Origin: an uncultured Porphyromonadaceae bacterium | GTDB taxonomy: Bacteria; Bacteroidota; Bacteroidia; Bacteroidales; Muribaculaceae | Direction of reading: 5' to 3' | NCBI GenBank assembly: GCA_947174305.1 | Contig: CAMWIH010000006.1 | Location: 1-42,204 of the forward strand | Length of the DNA: 42,204 nucleotides | Shown here: positions 9,413-17,384 of the stretch, piece by piece | Position numbering within the stretch: the stretch's first letter is position 1 | Layout: each line of letters opens with the position of its first letter | Translations under genes and position numbers: made by a program | The notes under the pieces: generated by a model | The model's input: the letters and a program-made list of their open reading frames with translations, nothing else | Told to the model about the DNA's origin: nothing | Database searches by the model: none

Positions 9413-10357
9413 TCAATCCTTATTTTCTGACAACTCCTCGCAGAAACTGCGGCAGATGCGCTCGTGACGTACCACCATATATATTAAAATGAAATTGAGC
9501 ACCGTAAGTTCAAATGCAAAGTAAAGCCATGGCATACGGAAGATAAGAATCGCCGCGAAAAGCGCGAACGTACGTGTGTTGAAGGAAAGGATGTTGGTAT
9601 ATTTCATCAACGGTTTGCTCTTCGCACGGAATGCATCGCGGAAACTCTGTGGTATATTGCCATCATATTTCTGACGCAAAATAGTGCGGAGACGTTGCAT
9701 CCAGGGGGTGCGTTTCTCCTGGCCCACGGTATAGTTTGTATAGAACATCAGCACCAATTTCTGCCAGAAATCTTTTTTCCAGCTCAAGGAATGGAAACGT
9801 TCCCAAAGGTTGGAGGCATTTTCAAGTTCGCACCCCTCCTCCCCTTTGAGGAAGTAAAGATGGAATTGCCGGTAATAGTCAGCCATGGCGGCCTGGATGC
9901 CGTGGACGAAACCGGTGGCGACAGCCACAACCCATATCACCCATTTGTGAGCCATGAAGAAATCGCTTGTCACATTCTCGCGCAAGCAGATTGCAATATA
10001 TATGGCGGCAAACCAGAAGTCACCGCTCAGGCCATCGAGGATGCGGCCGATGCGCGAATATTGTTTTGTCATTCGCGCAAGCTGTCCGTCGGCACTGTCA
10101 AAGCTATCGGCCCATACAAGCAGGAAAACACCCAATATGTTTATCCAAAGGTTGTTGAAATAGAAACAGATGCCGGCTCCCACCCCGAGGAATATCGAAG
10201 CAATGGTAATGGCATTGGGGGTGATGCCGAGCTTCTTGGCCATACAAGCCCACGCATATCCTATGGGACGATAAAAAATGAGGTCGAATGTCTCCTCCGT
10301 ATCCATCGACTTCAAGGAATCCTTGAAACCGCTTTTCTTATCTTTCTCTTCGGTCAT
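9413..10357 (-). CDS. CDP-alcohol phosphatidyltransferase family protein (probable inositol-lipid synthase)
   Basis: 'DSADGQLARMTKQYSRIGRILDGLSGD' CDP-OH-P motif, multiple TM segments, and location next to inositol-phosphate synthase. Confidence 0.82.
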   Translation of the reverse strand: MTEEKDKKSGFKDSLKSMDTEETFDLIFYRPIGYAWACMAKKLGITPNAITIASIFLGVGAGICFYFNNLWINILGVFLLVWADSFDSADGQLARMTKQYSRIGRILDGLSGDFWFAAIYIAICLRENVTSDFFMAHKWVIWVVAVATGFVHGIQAAMADYYRQFHLYFLKGEEGCELENASNLWERFHSLSWKKDFWQKLVLMFYTNYTVGQEKRTPWMQRLRTILRQKYDGNIPQSFRDAFRAKSKPLMKYTNILSFNTRTFALFAAILIFRMPWLYFAFELTVLNFILIYMVVRHERICRSFCEELSENKD

Positions 10358-10360
10358 ATC

Positions 10361-11236
10361 TTATTCCTCCTTTCCTTTGCGCCATTCCTTTATCGACTGC
10401 AACACACATTTGGCTATATATGGCGCGGCTTCCATTCGGCAAGGGGCGAAGCTCGGCCAGTCGTTGAAGTCGATGATACGGACAGTGCCGTCGGCATCTA
10501 TTATGCAGTCGCCGCCATAAACCTTCACATCCATAAGCTTGCTGGCACGCTCACACATCTCATGCAACTTATCGGGATCGAAATTGGTATGACGCGGTTT
10601 GCCGTTGATAGCTTCATCGCCAAATTTGCTGTAGTGAGCATCGTAAGGATAGAACCAATAGAAGAATGGCTGACCCTGAACGGCATAGAATTTGATAAGG
10701 TCGCCCACAAGATGCACATTAATCACGGCACGCTTTATTCCACGGTAAAAGTATTCGTGAAGCACTTCCTGGGCTTCCTCTATGTGACGGCAATAGCTCA
10801 CATCCTCCTTATGCATGGCGTGGAAATCGCCACGCTTTATCCAGCAGGAGGAGAAGCCTTTCTTCTCAAGCTCGGGACGCACATCCTCGTTAGTGTTGAC
10901 AATCAACGAATCGGGATAAGGTATGTCATTCCCCAAAAGGATGCGGGTCATACGCTCGCGTGTGCAGTTCTCGATACCGAACCCGGAGTTTATCACCAAT
11001 TTCCCGGCTTCCTCCAAAGCCTGCAGTTTCTCAATCGACTGCTGGCCACGGCACATATTGAGAATCACATCCTCCTCAAGGTCAATGTTGAGAAACTGTT
11101 CCTCACTGTAAATGTTAACCTTGCATCCTCTTTTCCGGAGTGCTTCTGCGGCGGCATTGAGTATGGCCGCATCATTTCCTATATGATTGGGAGAATACGC
11201 ACCGGCACGCAACACTCCCGCTATCTTTATTTCCAC
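10361..11236 (-). CDS. ATP-grasp-like protein
   Basis: 'VINSGFGIENCTRERMTRILLGNDIPYPDSLIV', 'CWIKRGDFHAMHKEDV', 'VYGGDCIIDADGTVRIIDFNDWPSFAPCR' resemble ATP-grasp ligase strands. Confidence 0.7.
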   Translation of the reverse strand: MEIKIAGVLRAGAYSPNHIGNDAAILNAAAEALRKRGCKVNIYSEEQFLNIDLEEDVILNMCRGQQSIEKLQALEEAGKLVINSGFGIENCTRERMTRILLGNDIPYPDSLIVNTNEDVRPELEKKGFSSCWIKRGDFHAMHKEDVSYCRHIEEAQEVLHEYFYRGIKRAVINVHLVGDLIKFYAVQGQPFFYWFYPYDAHYSKFGDEAINGKPRHTNFDPDKLHEMCERASKLMDVKVYGGDCIIDADGTVRIIDFNDWPSFAPCRMEAAPYIAKCVLQSIKEWRKGKEE

Positions 11237-11292
11237 TTTCTTATCTTTTTATTGCCTAAAATCGGGTATCTACATACAGGCATTTGCTGCCT

Positions 11293-12000
11293 TTATTTTA
11301 TAAACTCCTCAGCCTTGCGTATGTCGCCGGCGTGATCCACATCTATAATTTTCCCCATATCGTAACCTTTTATTCTCAATCCTGCACTGATGAGTTCGCG
11401 TTGGAAATTGCGCATACGGCTCACGCCACGCTCCATACATCCGTCGAGCACCCTGACGGCAGAGGAATTAAGTCCGTATATTCCGCCCGACACAAACTCC
11501 GCTTCGGGAGTGGCCTTATCAAGGAAAGCCTTGATGAATCCATCTTCGCCCACCTCAACATAGAGAGGCTTTTCATCATCCACAAATCGGGTGAGGGCCA
11601 TCATGCCGTCAACGTCATCGGGAGCTGAGGAATAGGCCTCAACATACTTGGTGAAGTCATCTTCGTGAAAGATGGTATCAACCGTAGTCGCTATGAAACG
11701 CCCGTGTCCGTCGAGAATCCTTGCAACTTCATAGAAACTGTGCATAGAGGAAGGAGTGCTCTTCACCACGATATCAAGAGCCACCGGCAATTCCTCCTTG
11801 AGCGCAAAAAGGAACTCGCGCACCTCCGTCATCTGCTCGTTGACAATAACGGCTATCCTTTCGGCTCCGTTTCTTATGAATATATCTATTAGGCGACCAA
11901 TCATAGGTTTTCCGCCTAACGGGACAAGAGGCTTGGGATAAGCCACTCCCTCTTCAACCAGCCGCGAGCCTTCGCCGGCCGCAATTATTCCGAAATTCAT
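11293..12000 (-). CDS. NTP-transferase (sugar/inositol-phosphate nucleotidyltransferase-like)
   Basis: 'GIIAAGEGSRLVEEGVAYPKPLVPLGGKPMI' signature; overlaps the pdxA stop (TAATG). Confidence 0.85.
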   Translation of the reverse strand: MNFGIIAAGEGSRLVEEGVAYPKPLVPLGGKPMIGRLIDIFIRNGAERIAVIVNEQMTEVREFLFALKEELPVALDIVVKSTPSSMHSFYEVARILDGHGRFIATTVDTIFHEDDFTKYVEAYSSAPDDVDGMMALTRFVDDEKPLYVEVGEDGFIKAFLDKATPEAEFVSGGIYGLNSSAVRVLDGCMERGVSRMRNFQRELISAGLRIKGYDMGKIIDVDHAGDIRKAEEFIK

Positions 12001-13142
12001 TATAAGGTCTCCTTTGTTAAATCAACTGTCTTGTCCTGGCCACCCTTCTCCATCCTCGCCTTTCTCAAAGGATTATGTGAGGCCCGGAGGTAACGCTCCC
12101 TATTTCTTCTCAGGTCGATGGCCTTATATATGGCTTCTCTCATCGATGTGGGATCGGCTTCACCCTTCCAGGCAATATCGAAGGCGGTGCCATGGTCGGG
12201 CGATGTGCGGACAAATGGCAATCCGGCCGTGAAATTCACCCCGTGCTCACCGGCCAATGCTTTGAACGGTGCAAGCCCCTGGTCGTGATACATGGCAAGC
12301 ACACCGTCGAAATTGCGATAAACGCCGGTGGCGAAAAAGCCGTCAGCGGCGTAGGGTCCGAAAACAAGCAATCCTTTCTGCTCAGCTTCCTCAATAGCAG
12401 GAATGATCTTCTCCCCTTCCTCTTTGCCCAAAAGTCCGTTATCCCCACAATGAGGATTGAGTGAAAGGACGGCTATCTTGGGCCGTTCGCATCCGAAATC
12501 GGAACGCAAAACTTTGTCAAGACGCTCCACTGAATCCAACACCTTCTCCTTGCTGATTGCCGAGGAAATATCCGATACGGGAAGATGGGTGGTGACAAGT
12601 GCCACCCTTAAATAATCATCAAAAAGGATCATCTGCGACCTGAAGGGGGATGCCTCAGTAGGCTGGGTGCCTTTATCTTCGGAAATTGTCTCCACCTCTC
12701 CGTTGCTCTTAGCTTCCAGGTATTCGGTATGCCCCGGGAAATGGAAACGTTCCCCCTGCACCGCCGTCTTGCATATAGGAGCGGTGACCAGCACATCAAT
12801 TGCTCCATCGCGAATCGCCTCTACAGCCAATTCAAGCGCCTCAACAGCTGAGCTTCCCGACTCTTTTGTCGGTTCACCGGGAGACAACTGGAGATCGCCT
12901 CCGGGCAATTCCACCACATTTATCTTCCCGTCCTTTATCTGCGATACATTCTTTATATATTCCACACCGGGCATTTCAGTGGCGAATTCCTTTCGAGCCT
13001 TCTCAAAAAACTTTTGCAAGCCGAACACCACGGGAGTGAACAATTCAGTTATTTTCTCATCGTCAAGGGCCTTGACAATCACCTCATACCCAACTCCATT
13101 ATAATCGCCGTGGGTTATTCCCACCCTCATATTCTTTGCCAT
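12000..13142 (-). CDS. pdxA: 4-hydroxythreonine-4-phosphate dehydrogenase
   Basis: 'VGITHGDYNGVGYEVIVKAL', 'VTAPICKTAVQGERFHFPGHTEYL', 'AMYHDQGLAPFKALAGEHGVNFTAGLPFVRTSPDHGTAFDIAWKG'. Confidence 0.95.
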   Translation of the reverse strand: MAKNMRVGITHGDYNGVGYEVIVKALDDEKITELFTPVVFGLQKFFEKARKEFATEMPGVEYIKNVSQIKDGKINVVELPGGDLQLSPGEPTKESGSSAVEALELAVEAIRDGAIDVLVTAPICKTAVQGERFHFPGHTEYLEAKSNGEVETISEDKGTQPTEASPFRSQMILFDDYLRVALVTTHLPVSDISSAISKEKVLDSVERLDKVLRSDFGCERPKIAVLSLNPHCGDNGLLGKEEGEKIIPAIEEAEQKGLLVFGPYAADGFFATGVYRNFDGVLAMYHDQGLAPFKALAGEHGVNFTAGLPFVRTSPDHGTAFDIAWKGEADPTSMREAIYKAIDLRRNRERYLRASHNPLRKARMEKGGQDKTVDLTKETL

Positions 13143-13151
13143 AACATTTTC

Positions 13152-14201
13152 TTATTTCTTGGCCGCCAGCATTCCGCATGCAGCCTCTATATCCTCGCCC
13201 CTTGAGGCCCTGATTGTGGCCGTTATCCCTTTCTGATTAAGATGGTTCCGGAACATTATCATTCTCTCCTCGCTGCAAGGCTTCAAGTCAACTCCCGGAA
13301 TCGAGTGAAACCTGATAAGATTGACACGGCAAGGGATTTTCCCGATAAGCTTGACAAGCATATCAGCATGAACAATATCATCATTCACCCCGCGCCACAT
13401 TATATATTCAAGTGAAAGCCTTCTCTGGTGAGAGAAATCGTAACCCGAAAGGGTTTTCATCACATTCGAAATAGGGAAAGCCCTTTGTGCGGGCATCATT
13501 GACTCTCGCTGTGCCGTGTCGGCCGTATGCACGCTTATAGCCACATGCACCTGTGTGCGGTCGAGAAGTTCCTTGAGCTGAGGGAGTTTTCCCACCGTGG
13601 ATACGGTGATTCTTTTCGGGCTCCAGGCCAATCCCCATGGAGCGGTAAGGATTTCTATCACCTTCTCCACCTCCTTGAAGTTATCGAGAGGCTCACCCAT
13701 CCCCATGAACACCACATTGGTGAGCGGATTCATCGGTTCCTCCCCTTTCTTTGGGGCCGGGGGAATCGACAATATCTGATTCATTATCTGGGCAGCACTG
13801 AGGTTTGCCTTGAAACCGAGCTTACCGGTGGCACAGAAGTAGCAGTTCATCTTGCAGCCAACCTGACTCGACACACAGAGCGTGGCCCTATCCTTATCAG
13901 GGATATAGACCGACTCTATGGCGTTGCCATTGCCAACGTTGAAAAGATATTTCACCGTGCCGTCGGCCGATTTTGACTCTCGTGAAGGTCTCTCCCTCCC
14001 TATCTCATAATTGGCCGCGAGCCATTCCTTATTTTTCTTTGAGATATTGGCCATCGATTCGAAATCTGACACCTTCTTGTCGTAAAGCCATTCAGCCAAC
14101 TGCTTCCCGACAAACTTAGGCATCTTGCCTCGATATACCACATCCTGAAGCTCGGCCAATGTCATGCCAATGAGCTTCGGCTTGCTATCTTGTTTTTCCA
14201 T
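13152..14201 (-). CDS. rlmN: 23S rRNA (adenine2503-C2)-methyltransferase, radical SAM
   Basis: 'CVSSQVGCKMNCYFCATGKLGFKANLSAAQI' CxxxCxxC, 'NVVFMGMGEPLDN', 'TIRASRGEDIEAACGML'. Confidence 0.96.
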   Translation of the reverse strand: MEKQDSKPKLIGMTLAELQDVVYRGKMPKFVGKQLAEWLYDKKVSDFESMANISKKNKEWLAANYEIGRERPSRESKSADGTVKYLFNVGNGNAIESVYIPDKDRATLCVSSQVGCKMNCYFCATGKLGFKANLSAAQIMNQILSIPPAPKKGEEPMNPLTNVVFMGMGEPLDNFKEVEKVIEILTAPWGLAWSPKRITVSTVGKLPQLKELLDRTQVHVAISVHTADTAQRESMMPAQRAFPISNVMKTLSGYDFSHQRRLSLEYIMWRGVNDDIVHADMLVKLIGKIPCRVNLIRFHSIPGVDLKPCSEERMIMFRNHLNQKGITATIRASRGEDIEAACGMLAAKK

Positions 14202-14293
14202 GACTTACTTTGTTAATGAAACGTTGCCGTTTAACCCACGATTTTCAATGAAGTATTTAAATCAACGGATAAGGCTGTGCTTCATCTGCAAAG

Positions 14294-15799
14294 TTAATCA
14301 TTATTCGCGGATTTAGAAAAAGTATAATCCACTTTCGGTTTCTCCATCTTGTAGATTGGCATAACCATACCCGTGTGCGAGCCAATGAACGTGGGGTCGG
14401 AGATAAAGAATGTCTTTCCTGAAAAATTATAAGCAGTGCCATCCACCGGCTTGTCAAGCTTAACTGTGGCCGCCTCGTGGCCGGGGAAGGAGATCAACTG
14501 AGCCTCCTTTCCTAAGGCATTCCATAGAAAATAGGTATAGAATATGGCTCGGTCCTCACAGTCATTTTTAGGGTAATAGAGTGTTTCTTCCAGGAAATAT
14601 GGTTTCTCGAAGCCGTGGAAGTCATCATCTGTGGCATAATCAAACACATTATGCATAAAGCCGAGCAGCGTTTCCACCCCTTCATCCCCCTCCATGGAAC
14701 CTATCTGGCTTTTCACCTGCTCCACAAGGTGACGACGAAGCTTAGGATCCGGAGATGAGACAGCGTAATCGCCTATCGGCATCTGAGGATAGTGATAAAG
14801 TATTGGCATCAGGTTCTCATTCACTTCGCCTGTAAGTTTGAGAGGCCCGTATTCAAAATTAAAGCTCTTGGGACGGAAGGGTATCTTAAGCTCTCCTAAT
14901 ACAAGGTCGAATTTATTCCCTTTATCCGCATCTTTGGGAAGTGCGCAGGTGCGTATGCCCTCTCTCCCAAGACGGTTATAATCAAATCCCTCCGGAGCAA
15001 ACACATAATACTTCTCTCCATTTATAATCAAATAGGTACGGGCAAATATAGTCTGCTTGAACGGCAACAGGAGAAGCGGGGCACTGTTACCCGACATGGC
15101 TATGCGGGCGTCATATCCCATATTTGCCAGCAGATAATGAATTGCCGACAATTTTGAGGAAGCGTCAGCCTGAGGGAATTTGGCATCTATATATGCCTTT
15201 ATCAGTTCGTATGTAAGGTAATCGTTCAACCCTGTCTTTTCGGCTAATTTCTTTATGGCAGGGGTAAGACGTTTGGCGGTGGCAGCCTTGTCGAGTGCCT
15301 TCCACTGTGAAGCATAGTCGGAGGGGGTGGATAACATATAGGATATATTGTAATCCACTTGCGGAAGGGTCATCGGCAGCCCGAAGAACTCGAACTGCTC
15401 CTCCCCCTCATCTGCGGTGGCAGGAGCCGGTGCAGGTTTGGATGAGCGTTCAGGAAGGGGGGAAGGTTTCTTTACTTCCGGAGTATTCTTTTCCGGAACC
15501 GGTATAGAGGGGCGCGTCGGGGATGGCCGCGAAGGAGCGGGAGCCGAGGGTTCCACAGAAGGAACCCTCGACGGCTTCGGGGTGTTGTCTCTACGTTCAC
15601 CGTTGAGACTCTCATATTCATGCCATTCCCCGTTTAGAAAGTCGGCATAATGATCAAGTATGGTTTTGCGGAAATCGGAATAACCGTTAAGTATCTCTTT
15701 TCGGAACTCATCAAACGATTTTCTTTTATCCTGCGCCAGAGCGGGCGATGATATCAACATTCCCGCCATCAATGAAGCAACTATAACTTCTCTCTTCAT
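14294..15799 (-). CDS. Exported protein with a transglutaminase-like C-terminal domain
   Basis: Signal peptide 'MKREVIVASLMAGMLISSPALAQ'; 'YPKNDCEDRAIFYTYFLWNALGKEAQLISFPGHEAATVKLD' resembles the Cys-His-Asp transglutaminase-like core; Pro-rich linker. Confidence 0.65.
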   Translation of the reverse strand: MKREVIVASLMAGMLISSPALAQDKRKSFDEFRKEILNGYSDFRKTILDHYADFLNGEWHEYESLNGERRDNTPKPSRVPSVEPSAPAPSRPSPTRPSIPVPEKNTPEVKKPSPLPERSSKPAPAPATADEGEEQFEFFGLPMTLPQVDYNISYMLSTPSDYASQWKALDKAATAKRLTPAIKKLAEKTGLNDYLTYELIKAYIDAKFPQADASSKLSAIHYLLANMGYDARIAMSGNSAPLLLLPFKQTIFARTYLIINGEKYYVFAPEGFDYNRLGREGIRTCALPKDADKGNKFDLVLGELKIPFRPKSFNFEYGPLKLTGEVNENLMPILYHYPQMPIGDYAVSSPDPKLRRHLVEQVKSQIGSMEGDEGVETLLGFMHNVFDYATDDDFHGFEKPYFLEETLYYPKNDCEDRAIFYTYFLWNALGKEAQLISFPGHEAATVKLDKPVDGTAYNFSGKTFFISDPTFIGSHTGMVMPIYKMEKPKVDYTFSKSANND

Positions 15800-15829
15800 G
15801 CCGTTTTCTCCTCTCCTTTTTATTCTTTA

Positions 15830-16456
15830 TTATTCAAATCCCTCTTTCACGAACTCAGAAATCTTGCCGGCATATTTCTGTGCGGCCTCTGAGTTTTTCA
15901 TTGCCTCCTCGAGTGCGCGCATGCGGGCTTTGCTTGCGGCGCTCTCGCAGATGATGAAGTAGGTGCGGATCTCAAACGTTCCGTCAGGGTTAGTGCGGAT
16001 GATTGTGTAAGAGGGTTCCATCTCACCACGGATCTCTTTCTCTACGAGACGCTCATAGGCGGCATAGAAATTATCAAATTCGCCATCCACATTAACACCA
16101 TTGGCATTCATGTCGCTCACTACGCGACCCTGCAAGGTGCTTCCCGCTTCCTGAGCGTATGTAACAACTGCATTGTTGATTGCAGCCTGCTTACCGGTGT
16201 TTTTTGATTTTGTGCGCGTTGAGATACCCTCCACCTCGTGAGCATCCTCACCAAGAGTGTTGAGACGGTCGAAATGGTTGGCAAGAGCGAAATCAAGAGT
16301 ATGGCTGCCCATAATCTCCCATTTCCCTTTCTTATACTCTTTGAGCTTCTGGCTAAGCTCTTTCTTACGTGCTTTTTCAAGCTGTTTGTTTGCAGCCTCA
16401 GAATAGAGGGGCATCAACATCACGATGGCCAGTAGGCCTACAATAAATCTTTTCAT
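15830..16456 (-). CDS. Exported LPP20-like hypothetical protein
   Basis: Signal peptide 'MKRFIVGLLAIVMLMPLYSEA'; repeated small helical/beta pattern reminiscent of LPP20. Confidence 0.5.
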   Translation of the reverse strand: MKRFIVGLLAIVMLMPLYSEAANKQLEKARKKELSQKLKEYKKGKWEIMGSHTLDFALANHFDRLNTLGEDAHEVEGISTRTKSKNTGKQAAINNAVVTYAQEAGSTLQGRVVSDMNANGVNVDGEFDNFYAAYERLVEKEIRGEMEPSYTIIRTNPDGTFEIRTYFIICESAASKARMRALEEAMKNSEAAQKYAGKISEFVKEGFE

Positions 16457-16500
16457 CTTGATTAAATTTATAAAGTTATAATTGAAAGTATCTCTCTGTT

Positions 16501-17370
16501 TTATCGGGGTGCAATCTGAAGATTCATCACCTTCACTCCCATTTTGGGATCATTGCGCCGAGTCTTGACCAGCCATTTGTTGAAGTCATCACTCTTCATC
16601 ACCGGGAGTCCGGCACTGGCATTCATCACCGGCCGTGAAAAGTAGTCGGGAGAAAATATCACATACATCCTGTTATATTCCGCTTTATCGGGGGCGGTCA
16701 TCACCATCTCCTCAACAGGGGCTCCATATTTATCACCCGCCTTGTCAAGCTCACGGCTAAAGAATATGTAGTCGCGGTCCTTGCTCACAGGCACACGTGT
16801 CTTGGTGTCGCGGGGATATGGCAAGAGGAGATACACATCCCCCTGTTCATCCTGAAGGAAGACATTTATGAAGCCATCAACCGAACCACGGAAATAGAGA
16901 TACATATCATCTCCATCGCGAAAGAGATTATCGGCATGGCGTAGGTCGGTGCCGTTTCGAAGCACACTCGACTCAAATGCCGAGGCCTCGTTGGATATCT
17001 CCTTGGCCTTCCCTTTAACACGGCACTTCACTATGAGGTTATCGTGAGCATCGTGCGAGAACTCATATTGAGGTTCTCCGTCATCGGCCACCCACTCCCC
17101 TTTGACCTCTGTTGATGAGAGGGCAAGAAAGTCGTTGGTCTCCTTATTTCCCGAAATACGGTCGGACTGAAGGATATCCTGCGACACAATAGTGCCGAAC
17201 TTACGTGCCAATGCATCTATCCGGGCCTGTTCGGTTGCAAGCCTCATACATTCCACTTTGGACTTGGTTCCATCGTCATAATATGTGGCCTCTCCTGTCA
17301 CTCCGACTATATCGGCCCCCAGGCAGAACAATGGAGCCAGCGATAGCAATAGAAATAATAATTTTCTCAT
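16501..17370 (-). CDS. Exported DUF4384-like protein
   Basis: Signal peptide; 'FRDGDDMYLYFRGSVDGFINVFLQDEQGDVYLLLPYPRDTKTRVPVSKDRDYIFF' is typical of DUF4384; N-terminal part resembles LPP20/FlgT-N. Confidence 0.7.
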   Translation of the reverse strand: MRKLLFLLLSLAPLFCLGADIVGVTGEATYYDDGTKSKVECMRLATEQARIDALARKFGTIVSQDILQSDRISGNKETNDFLALSSTEVKGEWVADDGEPQYEFSHDAHDNLIVKCRVKGKAKEISNEASAFESSVLRNGTDLRHADNLFRDGDDMYLYFRGSVDGFINVFLQDEQGDVYLLLPYPRDTKTRVPVSKDRDYIFFSRELDKAGDKYGAPVEEMVMTAPDKAEYNRMYVIFSPDYFSRPVMNASAGLPVMKSDDFNKWLVKTRRNDPKMGVKVMNLQIAPR

Positions 17371-17384
17371 TGGTTGGTACTATT

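Noticed and set aside
9695-11335. 546-aa plus-strand ORF
   Set aside because: Antisense to two well-supported minus-strand genes (CDP-alcohol transferase and ATP-grasp); no recognisable domain.
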